A DNA stretch of 64,000 nt, from contig BSBM01000076.1 of assembly GCA_027924585.1 (NCBI GenBank), positions 5,842,501 to 5,906,500 on the forward strand, read 5' to 3'. The notes under the pieces were generated by a model that made no database searches, was not told where the DNA came from, and saw only the letters and a program-made list of their open reading frames with translations. This document shows positions 25,920-38,300 of this stretch, piece by piece. Within the stretch, counting starts at the first letter, position 1. Each line of letters begins with the position of its first letter. A program made the translations under genes and the position numbers. The DNA comes from Larix kaempferi (taxonomy: Eukaryota; Streptophyta; Pinopsida; Pinales; Pinaceae).

Positions 25920-27660
25920 TGCTTTGTGTTTTGGTTCTTACAAACTTAAATGTTTTGTACTTACGGTATTGTGAACCTAGACCTAGATACATTACGATTC
26001 CTCAATTTATTTTAATAATCATCTGTCCACATTTTTACTCGTAAACATATATATTCTTATCTGATGTATTTAGAGCTCTTTTATTTGTTTTCTTAAATTA
26101 AAAAATTATATTTAGAGCTCTTTTATTTGTTTTCTTAAATTAAAAAATTATCCGTAAATTTTTTTTAGGTATAATAAAAAATTTCATTATAATCTATTTC
26201 CATATCATAAAAAAAATTAATATTAATCTCAATAAAATAAATATTAAATGGATGAAATCTCTAGTTTTCAATATTAATGATTTCACCACCAATCAAATTT
26301 GAAGATCTTCACCATCCCATCTGTACACACAGATTTCTTCACTATGGATGTGCCTCAACTGTTAAGACTTAGTTAGGGCGACATTGATATGACAATTGCA
26401 AATTCCCAGAACACTTTGATATCGGCCCATTTATTTATTCTATACACACCACGCAGGCTCTCCACGTAGCGAGGATGGGCGTCAGGGAGGGGAGCTCAGT
26501 ACCGGAAGTGCGACTGACCGTATAAAGTACAGATGGCAAATATGTATTTGTTTTTTTTTTAAATATTTTTTAATTCTGATAATTATAATTAAAAACAAAT
26601 ATAATTAGTTATTTCAAGATTTTAATCCAATTGTGAAATAGAAATTTAAATTTTATAGTTTTAAAAATAAAAAATGTCACCTCCCAACAGGACTATTTAG
26701 TCTAATCAAACTTTTCCACTAATCAAAAATAAAAATATTGAATTTTAAAAAATTAAAATAATATTTTTTGTTTTTCAAAAATTAAAATTAATAATTATTT
26801 TTCCAAAACATTGAAAAATAACTTTAGACAACAGAAAATATTTAAAAAATCAACTTAATTTTGACAATAAGCCCATTACTATAATCCCAGTCTTGGCAGG
26901 GACTAATAAATATAATAGCTATTTTGTTTTTGTAAAATTTCATTCATTTGATTAAATATAAGTGTTTTAAATCATTAAATTAATAATAATTGAATGAAAT
27001 GTAATATTATTATTTAATATAATTAAATTTTATAGCTTTTTATATTTAATTCATATTATATAAATTGATTTTGATTTTATTAAATATGAGCGTTTTAAAT
27101 CATTAAATTAATACTACTTGAATGAAATGTAATATTATTACTTAATGTTATTAAATTTTATAGCTTTTATATTTAATTTATATTATATCAATTTAAAATT
27201 GATATTTTGATTTATATTATTAGAAAATAATATTAAAAATAAAAATTAATTAAAATAATATTAAAATTAAAATTTATTGTTAAAAAATTAAATCTATTTA
27301 TATTTTAATATATAATATAATACATTCTATAAACCATAAAATATAAATAAAAAATACAAATATAAATATAAATATATATATCGGTTAGTTCTAGAATTTG
27401 ATCACCAATATTTTTAATTTTTAATTTTTGCCTTAAATGTTAGGAGTTGTTGTTGAGTGGCCTCATCCACTCTTCCCTGAATTTTCATTCTACTTTTTAG
27501 CCTTTAGAGAGGGTTTCGTGCACTTTCCTCTTCTACTTGGCTATTTTGACTGGTTGTATTTTTTTAGTCTTTTGATCTATTTTGGTTTCTAGTGGACATC
27601 AATTTCAATTTCAAATTCTCCTTTTCAATCGCTTTATAAAGAATCATAAAATATAAACTA
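25920..27660. other. AT-rich DNA with two tandem duplications, no gene seen
   Basis: 26068-26151 is a 42-bp duplication (atttagagctcttttatttg twice). About 26947-27195 is a ~129-bp duplication (both copies contain gttttaaatcattaaattaa). A short GC-rich island at 26450-26530 ends in a TATA-like tataaagt, but no gene follows. Confidence 0.6.
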
Positions 27661-27662
27661 GC

Positions 27663-27785
27663 AACAACCACATTTTTAAATGTGGTTGATATTCGTCGAC
27701 GTATATCAATCATGACCAAACATTTAAAAGTGATTGATATTCGTCCATTGACAAATATTAACCACATTTAAAAATGTGGTTATTG
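27663..27785. repeat. Nested palindrome: two 22-bp mutually inverted repeats
   Basis: The 22 bp at 27666-27687 (aaccacattttt...gtggtt) are the exact reverse complement of those at 27760-27781. Each is also almost self-complementary. The DNA between carries two more related phrases (tgattgatattcgtc-like). This is a MITE-like structure. No target duplication was defined. Confidence 0.75.
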
Positions 27786-27819
27786 CTAATAGACACCAAA
27801 CCCAATAAAGAAATTACTA

Positions 27820-28190
27820 AATTAATAAAAATAAAACAAAATACATATTAAATTAAAAAAATTAAAACCTATTAAAAATTAAATTAAATAAAAATACATA
27901 AAAATAATTTAATTTAATTTAATTTAATTTAAATTAAATTAAAATATTAAAACATATTAAAAATTAAATTAAAATTAAGTTAAATAAAATTAAATGAAAA
28001 CACATTAAAAAAAATAAATTCAATTCAATTAAATTTAAATAATTTAAATTAAAAAATTATTAAAACATATTAAAAATTAAATTTAAATTAAATTAAATTA
28101 AGTTAAATTAAATTAAGTTAAATTAAATTAATAAAAAAAATTAATTCAATTCAATTAATTAATTAATTAATTTAATTTAAAACGCGTATC
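27820..28190. repeat. Low-complexity aattta/aaattaa repeats
   Basis: Irregular runs of aattaaattaa-type units with almost no G or C. Non-coding. Confidence 0.85.
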
Positions 28191-28192
28191 GC

Positions 28193-28317
28193 CTAGCAAG
28201 CCATATTAATATTAATAATATGACTTATATACTTCGATCCGTGTATATCAACCATAGACCCCACATTTAAGATCAACCTATATAAGCCATATTACTAATA
28301 TTAATATGGCTTGCTAG
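28193..28317. repeat. 125-bp inverted repeat, MITE-like
   Basis: ctagcaagccatattaatat at the left is mirrored by its complement ending ...ggcttgctag at the right, with stems of roughly 35 bp broken by small mismatches. Another copy of the stem (agcaagccatattaatta) lies at about 28443, so the motif is locally dispersed. Confidence 0.75.
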
Positions 28318-28479
28318 TTGACTATCCGCGTGCGAGGAAGGATTGTTGAATTTTTATTATTATAATAGTTTTGTTATAAAAATTACAAATAAATAAATTA
28401 AAATAATAATGATTGTTGAATTTTCATTATTATAATACTAATTAGCAAGCCATATTAATTATTATTATTATTATTAATA

Positions 28480-31400
28480 ACCAACAGTCAATCATAGTCA
28501 ACCATTGCTCAACCAATTGGTTGGTATTGGTTGACCATTGGTCAACCAATGGTTAACCATAGTCTACCATAGTCAACCAATGGTCAACCATAGTCAACCA
28601 ATGGTTGACCATTGGTTAACATTGATTGACCAATGGTTGACTATGGTTGACATTGGTTTACCATTACGTAACTATTGGTTAACCATTGGTTGACTATTGG
28701 TTTACCATGATTAATTATTCATTGACCATGGTTAACTATGGTTGACTATTGGTTGACTAATGGTTGACTATTTGTTGATTATTAGTTAACCATGGTTGAT
28801 TACGGTTGAGTTTGGTTGACAATGGTTGACTATGGTTGACATTAGTTGATTATGCTTAATCATTGGTTAACAGTTGATTAATTATTGTTTGACCATGGTT
28901 GACTATATGTTGACCATGGCTGACTATGGTTTACCATGGTTGAGTTTAGTTGATAATGGTAGACCATGGTTAACTTTGGCTTACTTGGGTTGACTTTAGT
29001 TAACCTTGGTTTACTATGGTTGGTATTCATTGACCATGGTTTACTTTGTTTGACCATGGTTGAGTTTGGTTGACCACGGTAGACTTTGGTTGACCATGCT
29101 TGACTTTGTTTCAGCATGGTTGACCATAGTTGACTTTTGTGTGACTTTCGTTTACCATGGCTTAATTTGGCTGACAATGGTTGACATCCATTGACCATGG
29201 TTGATGTTTGGTTAACCATGGTTGGACATGGTTGACGATGATTGACTTTGTTTGAGCATGGTTGAACATCGTTGACTTTTGTGTGACTTTGGTTTACCAT
29301 GGTTGACTTTGGTTAACCATGGTTGAAATTTCTTGACCATGGTTGACTTTTTTTTACCATGGTTGACTATTGGTTGAGTTTGATTGACCATGCTTGACAA
29401 TGCTTAACTTTGTTTGAGCATGGTTTACTAGCGTTGACTTTTGCGTGACTTTGGTTGACCATGGTTGACTTTGGATGACCATGGTTGACCATGGCTGACC
29501 ACAGTTGACCATGGATGACTTTTGGTTGACTTTGGTTGACCATGCTCGACCATCATTGACATTGGCTAACAATGGTTGACTTCGAATTAACCTATAGGTG
29601 ACCATGGTTGAATTTTGGTTGACCATGGTTCACTTTGGTTGACCATGGTTAACTTTTGGTGGACTTTGGTTTAGCATAGTGAACATTTGTTTAACAATGG
29701 TTTACCATCGCTAATTATGGATGACCAATGTTGACTTTGGTTGGATTTGGTTGACCACATTTCACTTTGGTTGACTATGGTTAACCATGGTTGATTGTGG
29801 TTGACCTCAAAATCATATGGTTGATTATAATTTCACTATTGTTTTACTGTTGTTGGATTTGGTTGAATATGTTTAACTATGGTTGACTTTGCTTTACTAT
29901 GGTTGACTGTAGTTGACCATGGTTGACTATGGTTGGCCATGGTTGATCATGGTTGACTATGGTTGACCATTGTTGAGTTTGGTTGACCAAAGTTGACTTT
30001 GGTTTATTTTGGTTTAGAATGGTGGACTTTGGTTGGAAATGCTTAATGTTGGTTGACTATGTTGACTTTGGTTGACATTTCCTTGAGTTTTGATTGACCA
30101 TGGTTGAATTGACTTACTATGGTTGACTTTGGTTTCTTCTTGGTTGATCATGGTTGAATTTGGTTTATTTTTTGTTGATTTTGGTTGAATATGGTTTACC
30201 ATGGTTGGCCATCATTTACTTTGTTTGATGATGGTTGAATTTTGGTGATATTGGTAGACCATGGTTGAATTAGGTTTACCATGGTTGATTATGGTTTCCA
30301 ATAGTTGAATTTAGTTTATCAGGGTTGACTTTGGTTGAATTCATTCGATTTTTTGTTTAACCATGGTTAACTATGGTTTACTATGGATGAATTTGGATGA
30401 CCATGGTTGACTTTTTGGTCGACCATGGTTGACTTTGGTTTATAGTGGTTGACTTTGGTTGGCTACGGTTGACTGTTTTTTACCATGGTTTACTATGGTT
30501 AGCCTCGGTTGACTATGGTTGATCATGGTTGGATTTTTGTTGGCTTTGGTTGACTTTGGTTGGTTATCGTTGACCATGGTAAAATGTAGTTGACTTTGAT
30601 AATTATCATTCACCATGGTTGACTATGGCTGACTATGGTTTACGATAGTTGACATTTGGTTCGATTTGGTTGAATATGGTTCACCATGGTTCACTTTTGG
30701 TTGTCTTTGGTTGATTATTATTGACTATGGTTGATTATCATTGACTTTGGTAGACCATGGTTGAATTTGGTTGACCGTGGTTGACTATGGTTGACCATGG
30801 TTGGCTATGGTTGATTATGGTTAACATTGGTTCACCATGGATGTCGTTGGTTGACTTTAGCTAACTATGGTTAACCATGGTTAATTATGGTTGACTTTGG
30901 TTAGATTTAGTTGACCATAGTTGAATTTGGTTGACCACATTCACTTTGGTTGACTATGGTTAACCATGGTTGATTGTGGTTGACATGAAAATCATATGGT
31001 TGATTATAATTTCACTATTGTTTGATTGTTGTTGGATTTGGTTGAATATGTTTAACTATGGTTGACTTTGTTTTTCTATGATTGGCTGTAGTTGACCATG
31101 GTTCATCGTGGTTGACTATGGTTGACCATTGTTTAGTTTGGTTGACCATAGTCGACTTTGATTTATTTTGGTTGAGAATGGTGGCCTTTGGTTGGAAATG
31201 CTTAACGTTGGTTGACTTTGGTTGACATTTGCTTAAATTTTGATTGGCCATGGTTGACTATGAATGACTATAGTTAACTATGGTTGACTATGGTTACCAT
31301 GGTTGACTATGGTTTTCCATGGATGAATTTGGATGACAATGGTTGACTTTTTGTTGATATTTGGTCTACCATGGTTGACTTTGGTTTATAGTGGTTGGCT

Positions 31401-31650
31401 ATGGTTGATTATCTTTGACCATGGTTTACTTTTGGCTAGCCTTGGTTGACTATGGTTGACCATGGTTGACTTTTTGTTGGCTTTGGTTGACTCTGGTTGA
31501 CTTTGGTTGGTTATCGTTGACCATGGTTAACTATAGTTGACTTTGATAATTATCATTCACCATGGTTGACTATGACTGACTATGGTTTACTTTTGATTGG
31601 CTTTGGTTGAATATGGTCCACCATGGTTCACTTTTGGTTGTCTTTTTCCC
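28480..31650 (+). repeat. 3.2-kb degenerate decamer array, consensus GGTTGACYWT
   Basis: Almost the whole interval is built from 10-bp units such as ggttgactat, ggttgaccat and ggttgacttt with substitutions and 1-2 bp length changes. From about 28600 the units read in the plus orientation. The first ~120 bp (28480-28600) read in the opposite orientation (agtcaaccat), so there is an inversion point at the left end. A block at about 29735-30060 recurs about 1.18 kb later (atcatatgg anchors at 29812 and 30991). A further pair is anchored at 30601 and 31548, which implies a deletion of about 230 bp in the second copy. Every consensus unit contains TTGAC. Minus-strand frames remain open for 60-140 codons but only translate the repeat. 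Confidence 0.95.
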
Positions 31651-32599
31651 ATGGTTCAATAATGTTTTGGCATGAACAAATAAATAAATTTTAAAAATTA
31701 AATATAAAAATGATAGACTATGACTTAAATGTAAATTTTTTGAAAAATAAGAAATGTGCAAATGTAAATAAAATAAAAAATAGAAATTCAGAAATTAAAA
31801 AATATTCATGTTCATGTTAAACTTATTGTTAAAAAATTAATATTATTAATGATAAAATTATTTTTATTAATACTAATATTAATTATAATGTTATTAACAT
31901 TAATGAATTAATAATATTATTGTTATTATTAATCTTAAAGTTATGCTATATTATTATATCTATATCTAGGAATAATAATGTAAGAATTATGTTTCAATAA
32001 TTTGTAAAATTATTTTTCAATGTTAATATTAATTCAAATGTTATTAACTTTAATTTTATTAATTTGATTAATAATATTATTAATATAATTAATATTTAAA
32101 TAATTTTAATTTTATTAATATAAATATAAATATATAAATATGATTAACATTTTAAAAGATATTAATAATATTATTATTAATATAACATAGTTTAATAAAC
32201 CATTCTACATAAATATTTAGGATAGTTAAATAATAAGTGAAGCTTAATATCAATATTAATATTAATATTTAGTGAAGTTAATATTATGTTGACATTAAGT
32301 TAATAATAATGTTAATATTAATATTAATATTAATGTTTATATTAATATAAAGATAAAGATTAATATTAATATTGTATTAATTTAATATTAATATTACTTA
32401 ATCATTAAATTTAATATTAATAATATTTATTAACCATTAACTTTAATATTAATATTTTCTTAATGACAACTTATGTTAATCTAGTAAAAAGTGAATAAAT
32501 TAATGTATTAATAATATGATTAGGCATAATAAATCTTAAAATTAACATATTAACCTAATAAAAAAAAATATAAATATTCATAACTTTATTAATAATAAT

Positions 32600-32880
32600 G
32601 TTAAGATTAAGACTAACATTAAGATTAATAGTAATATTAATATTAATGTTAATATTAACATTAATATTAATGTTATCATTAATCTTATTGTTAATGTTTA
32701 CATTAATGTTAAATTGCCATAAGATTAATATTAATGTTAAATTAAATATTAATATTAATATTAATGTTAATATTAATATTAATATTAATGTTAATATTAA
32801 CATTAATATTAATCTTATGGCAATTAACATTAATGTAAACATTAACAATAATATTAATATTAATGTTAACAATTATACTA
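32600..32880. repeat. Palindromic (attaatattaatgtta)n tract with ~52-bp hairpin stems
   Basis: attgttaatgtttacattaa at about 32688 begins an arm whose reverse complement ends at about 32850. The arms match over about 52 bp with one single-base gap, around a ~55-bp loop of the same repeat. The non-repeat word ttgccataagatt inside the arm shows that this is a true inverted duplication, not just simple repeat symmetry. Confidence 0.8.
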
Positions 32881-32915
32881 ATTTTAAATATTATTTTTAA
32901 CATATTAACATTAAC

Positions 32916-33150
32916 TTATTGGTATGAAGAGTAATTTTAACATTTAAAAAAAAAATTAATATAAATATTAATAACATTTTAAAGATGAATCTTAATCTTG
33001 GTCACCTAAATGAATATAATAATTTGTATTAAAACGTATTGGTATTAAGATTAATTTTAACATTTTTAAAAAATTTTAATATAAATATTAATAACATTTT
33101 AAAGATTAATCTTAATCTTGGTCACCTAAATCAATATAATAATTTGTATT
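32916..33150. repeat. ~118-bp tandem duplication
   Basis: Both copies contain taaagat.aatcttaatcttgg and tcacctaaat.aatataata. A small number of differences separate them. Confidence 0.85.
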
Positions 33151-33317
33151 AAATTCATTATTGAAAATTTATAATTTATTGATAAAAATTTTTAATGTGA
33201 ATTTGATCATCTATTGAAATTATACCATTGTTGAAAATTTTAATTTATTTTACAACCTTTAATAATAATAAGCTGCTTTCTATAATTTTAATTTTAAGTA
33301 TGTTCAGTAAATACATA

Positions 33318-33585
33318 TTATTAATGTCATTGCTATTACATTAAAACTTATAATAAATTTAGTTTTATTATTCTTTACACAAAAATTATAGTAATAAATT
33401 ATATATACAAATCAATTAACCGACTCACCAATTATAAATATAAATAATTATTAATGTCATTGCCATTGCATTAAAACTCATAATAAATTTAGTTTTAAAA
33501 TTCTTTACACAAAAATCATAGTAATAAATTATATATACAAATTAATTAACTCACTCATTTATCATAAATATAAATAATTGCATTA
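33318..33585. repeat. ~130-bp tandem duplication
   Basis: Both copies run from attattaatgtcattgc through taataaatttagtttta to aaattatatatacaaat. Several substitutions separate them. Shorter related duplications (aaataggttttttaat-type) follow at 33640-33830. Confidence 0.85.
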
Positions 33586-34279
33586 TTAAATACTCTTTAC
33601 ACATGCATGAGTACATTACCAATTGCATTACTCAAATATAAACAATTACATTACACAAACAATTAATTTTTAAAAATAGGTTTTTTAATTGAATACAAGT
33701 ATAAACTAAACATTGCACAAACAATTAATATTTAAAAATAGGTTTTTTATTAAATAAATAGAATGGAGCTTGTAATTTGAAAATGGGTTTTTTAATAGAA
33801 TAAATAGAATGGAGCTTGTAACTTGCCTAAAATAGAATGGATTTATTAATTGAATCAATGAATAGAATGAGGTTATAACGTGGTAGGTCCTACCAAATTT
33901 TTATAAAGTTCTTTTGTCCTTTGTTTTAAAAACTAAAACAAAATAGTTGTGGTTAGACAGTAAGACAATAATGATATTGATTTTCGTCGATAAAGTAGTA
34001 ATATTACATCTCTTAGTAAGGAGCATTCTATAAAGATTCCAAAGTTGCTTGTAAAGAGCGTTTTGGTTTACTATCTGCATCGATTAATCAATGAAACATA
34101 TTTATCAAGATTTTAAATTTGCAAAAAATATTGATATACAATAAAAAAAAACATAGTCACGGATGATCCAAACTGCGACGAAGAAAAGGACAAAATATTA
34201 AAACACTTAATTAATTATAGAAAAAATGATGTAAAGAAAAACCATAGTAACGGGAGTCATGGATCTTCTTTTCTCACTT

Positions 34280-36430
34280 CTTCCTTAAAGAACCGAAACA
34301 TGGAAATCTTGTTTAAAAGTTATTAAATAGAAAACAAAAACCTGGAAAGTGAGTACAAAAGCTATTAACAAAGAGGAGACATGTGATAAACTGTTGTTGA
34401 TATAATTTATAGAAACGGAATAAAGAGGTCCAGAGGCTCTAGAGGCACTATTCTGATTATATAAGTTACGTATTAGCAAAGCAAAGATTCGATCATATAT
34501 CAAACAAATGAATGACATGTATATATCAAACAAATGAATGACATGTATGAGAATTGGCCATATTGTTTTTATATTACATTTACGATTTAATGGAGTGCTA
34601 TCAAACACTCTGTCGTTTCAGACTCAGATGTCATATTGCATGGGCATTTGAGAAGCCACGTTACATGATTTTTCCTATATATGTTTATTCAAGGATGTTA
34701 ATATAGGATTATACGCGGATTTATTTCAAAATAGTAAACCTTGCAATAGCTCGAACTGAGGCAATGATTGCATAGCTCGACTGAGATGTAATGGAATTAC
34801 CATAAGAATGCCATACCCTGTGACCACACCAGGGAGGAACCCTCCCTAGGGTTTCATGCGGAACAAACTCAATAAACTAAACAACCAAATCAAAAATCGA
34901 CAGGAGACGGGCTAATGGTGGAACCCTTCAAATCGACGACCTGAGAAGCCATAGCCGCGTGGTTCATGTCTTGTATCAAAGATGTGGAGATCGGTTAATC
35001 TTGGAAGCCGGTGAAGATTAAGGCGATTCATTTAACCAAGCTCCGGCGTGGCAATCTTGGAAGCTGGTGAAGACTAAGGCGATTCATTTAACCAAGCTCC
35101 GACGTGGCAAAGGCTCTGATCAAACCAAAAAACTGACTCCCCCATGGCAAAGGAATTTGATTAATGAAAAAAAACAGTGGATTAACAAATGACTGTTCAG
35201 TACGCTGATTGCCAAGAGTAAATCTGGGCCATTAATTGTGTGTGCTTAGGCCATTAATGAGTGTTTGATAAATCTTTTTTAGGGTATATGCCATCCATCC
35301 TTAATCCCTGACTAAAAGCTTGCAATAACCTTACATATACAAAGAAATGTTCATTATGGGGCCTATCGACCACTAAACAATATAAATTTTTGTAGGGCCT
35401 ATCGACCAATAAACAATATAAATTTACATACATATATGTTAGTTTTAATTAAAATTATTATTTATTAATAATTTAACTTTGTGCATATTAAACAACGTAA
35501 ACTTGTGAGATTAATAATAATATAATTTATTTTCTTGTTGAAGGCTTTGCACCAAAACAATATGGAGAATACACCTTATTTTGAAAAAAATATAAAGGAG
35601 GGTGATGTCACGCGTTAACATACTTATAAGATCTGTCCATCCTGAGTGATCATTTGGATAAAATCATGGATAAAACCAACGTTAAAATGAATCCTTGATG
35701 TTGGGAAGCACATTTTGATAATAATAAAAGTGATTTAATATTAAAATTTATTATTAAAATTGAGTAAGATTGTCAACATTTTAACAATAAGAAAATTGAA
35801 TTGATTTATTACAGTTAATGATTAAAATCAGTATAAATAGAAATGTGGTTATTTATATTAAATTATAATTTTTTTATTTTTAAAATTAATTTTATATCTA
35901 ACAATTACATTTTAAATTAGATAAATATTTAATCATTTCACATGTATTAACCAATCAAACAATAAAATTTATGTTTTGAATTTTTTTTTAAAAAAAGCAA
36001 TTTTTATTTTTGATCAAATTCAATTTAATATGTATATTTTACATAACATTATAAAACTTTATAGATTTTTTTTGAAAATTTGTCAACTAAAAGTTAAAAA
36101 CTACAAAGTGATTACTATATTACTCTGCCTATGAGAAAATAGTTGCTGGATCCGAGAAGAAGGCGAATAGAAGTGGAGGAGGGTTTCACAATTTGCTCTG
36201 GCACACGTTTCAGAAGGAAATACAGACTGTATTGAGGAGGCAAACACATAACCGACTGTTTTTCTGAACGAGAAGGTGAAGGTTTCCCACAATACGGAGA
36301 ATACAAATTCTGAACAGGATGAAAATTTAAGGGAGAAGGCGAAGGATTTTAGCACAAATGAGCAGAAGAAGAGGAAAATTAAAAAAAAAAGAAGGAGATC
36401 AAAAGGATGTGTGTAGGAGAGGATATTAAA
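34280..36430. other. Unassigned DNA with small tandem duplications
   Basis: 34496-34550 repeats a 27-bp unit (tatatcaaacaaatgaatga) twice. 34998-35109 repeats a 56-bp unit (atcttggaag.cggtgaaga) twice. A GGGAGG/CCTCCC mini-palindrome lies at about 34832-34848. No gene was recognised. Open minus-strand frames at 34285-34608 and 36101-36355 resemble nothing known to me. Confidence 0.5.
34998..35109. repeat. 56-bp tandem duplication
   Basis: atcttggaag starts at 34998 and 35054, and both copies end ctcc[ga]gcgtggcaa.. Confidence 0.9.
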
Positions 36431-37700
36431 GTTGCACAGATAATGGAATTTATGGGAGTAACTCTAATCGGTTTCCGGTAAGGAATATCTCGGGAGAGTC
36501 TCTGAATACGTGGATTTCAGAGGGTATGGACTCTTGTAATCAGATACGGGCCTATTTTCAATTTTCTTTCCAAATGATCTCAGAAGAGGAAGATAGTCTC
36601 TATTGGTGTCATAATAGTTTAGATGGCTCCTATGAGGTAAATTTGGGTTATGATTTTCTGTTAGAACAGCATGAAATGCAACGGGGGATACGGGAGAAGA
36701 GGTGGTGGTGCAAGGATATATGGAGAGTAAAAGCTCCAAAAAAGATGAAGCTGTTTATGTGGCTAGAAATTTACTCCACGGTTCCAATGTGGGAGGTCCT
36801 ACAGAAAAGGCAGTTTCATGGACCTGGGATGTGTTATCTTTGTAGAGAGGCAGGTGAAGAGGTAAATCATCTTTTCATAAAATGCTCTTTTACTTTATAG
36901 GTATAGGAAAATGCTCTTTTGCCCTATAGGTATGGGAAAGATGTAGGAAAATGGTTGAAGGAAAATGAAATATGGGAGGAAAAGATGTAGGAAAATGGTT
37001 GAAGGAAAATGAAATATGGGAGGGTGAGACAGTTGAAGAGTGTTTACAAAAACTGGTTTAAAAATATATCGTTAATAAAACACTTTGGAGAATATGGTTG
37101 GCACTCAATGAGTGCATTTTCGAGGGGAATTTTACTCCCACAATTAAGGTTTCAGCAATGGTAATGGCTCTGCTTAATATTGATAAAACAATGGTTAATG
37201 CTTTTTTCGATGGAACTTTTCAAAGAAAAAACCAGAAAGGAGGCATTGGAGGAGTGATTATTTTTAAAGAAAATAACTATATTGAGATTATGGCAGGAGT
37301 TGAGGATGGAAGTAACATACTAACAACAAAGCAGAGTTTCTAGTCCTTCATGCTACCTTGAAAGAGACCATTAGAAGAGGAGTTAGGAGTATGAATATAT
37401 ATGAAGATTCTCAGATGGTGATAAATTGTATGAATGATTTAGTATCCATATGAGCAGCTAATATAAGAAATTTCAAATTTGTCTAATGATTTGAAAAAGA
37501 TTGCTAATCTTTTTGAAACAATAACTTTCACCCATATATACAGAGAAGCAAATCAAAAGGTAGACAGTTTATCTAAGATGGGAATATCATGGGAATATCG
37601 AAAATTCCAGGGAAATTCTTTGTGCAGGTCCATCATGGCTATGTTTTCAAAAAGGTTATCAAATACAGTCTGTCTTTTTTTCTAGTTTTATGTAGAAAGA
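36430..37700 (+). mobile_element. LINE 3' half: zf-RVT plus RNase H, decayed
   Basis: The plus strand at 36526-36900 reads the zf-RVT domain at the end of plant LINE reverse transcriptase: WCKDIWRVKAPKKMKLFMWL, then zinc ligands in CYLCREAGEEVNHLFIKC. A 44-bp duplication (36940-37023) follows and disrupts the frame. A plant LINE RNase H then begins near 37195. The first Asp is in FFDGTF. The Glu lies in NKAEF in another frame after 37325, the second Asp in YEDSQMV, and the last Asp in HIYREANQKVDSLSK at about 37540. So the active-site residues survive but are scattered over three frames with several stops. The RT core and endonuclease are missing or unrecognisable upstream. Confidence 0.8.
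36940..37023. repeat. 44-bp tandem duplication inside the LINE
   Basis: gatgtaggaaaatggttgaa begins at 36940 and 36984. The copies are essentially identical, so the duplication postdates LINE insertion. Confidence 0.9.
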
Positions 37701-38300
37701 TAAAACCCTTTCAGTATGGAATGCAGGTTAGTACAGAGATTTTGAAGATGCCTAAGAAAAGCATACAGAGTGCAAATATATGAAGAAAAATTCTGTCTGA
37801 GAAGAATACAGAGGCTATGAAGTCCTTGTTATTTTGTTATAGTGTATTTTGTAGAAGAATGTGCAGGCTAAGATAATCATGAGCGGAAGAGCAGTACAGA
37901 GGCTTGAAACCAAGAAGAACAGAGTTCCAGTTATATTTACATGCAAGTTGTGTTTTCGAAAGCCGAGTTGTTGAAAGGTTATGAAGCCCGTCCCTTTTAT
38001 GTAGAAAATAAAAAGAATGCAGGTTCGTAAAGAGGGTTTGAAGCCCCCGGGCTTACGGTAACAAGTGCAGGGAATGTGTAGTCTTACCATGAGCTAAAGA
38101 GAAGTACAGAGGCTTTAAAGCCATCCTGTTATGATATATTAACAGAAAATACATGCCTAGGCTTGAAGTCAAGAGGAACAGAGTTTATGTTTAAACCCAT
38201 GTAAACTTTTTTTTGTTCTTACTTTGTGATTGTTTTAAATAACAATACAAAGATGAAGTCATGAAGTGGGATACATCGATGATGAATGTCGAATATAAAA
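37700..38300 (+). mobile_element. Probable LINE 3' untranslated tail
   Basis: Downstream of the RNase H end the sequence is non-coding, with irregular repeats of tacagaggct.tgaag. It ends near a purine-rich, A-run segment (38310-38330). Assignment to the same LINE is by adjacency only, and the exact end and any poly-A tail are unclear. Confidence 0.4.

Larger units (their letters stand above)
31650..34280. other. AT-rich DNA dominated by taatatta repeats, no gene
   Basis: Made mostly of taatattaa/ttaatgttaa units and tandem duplications given separately. Long open frames on both strands around 32555-32900 encode only repeating I/L/N/M residues and are composition artefacts. Confidence 0.7.

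Noticed and set aside
28878-31251. Several minus-strand open frames of 62-140 codons rich in Gln, Pro, Trp, Ser, Val and Asn
   Set aside because: They are direct translations of the decamer repeat. The repeat has few stops in this orientation and shows no start or splice signals or family similarity.
32555-32900. Overlapping hydrophobic open frames on both strands (~100 codons)
   Set aside because: Products consist of I, L, N, M and V only and follow from the taatatta repeat. The two-strand symmetry is that of the palindrome.
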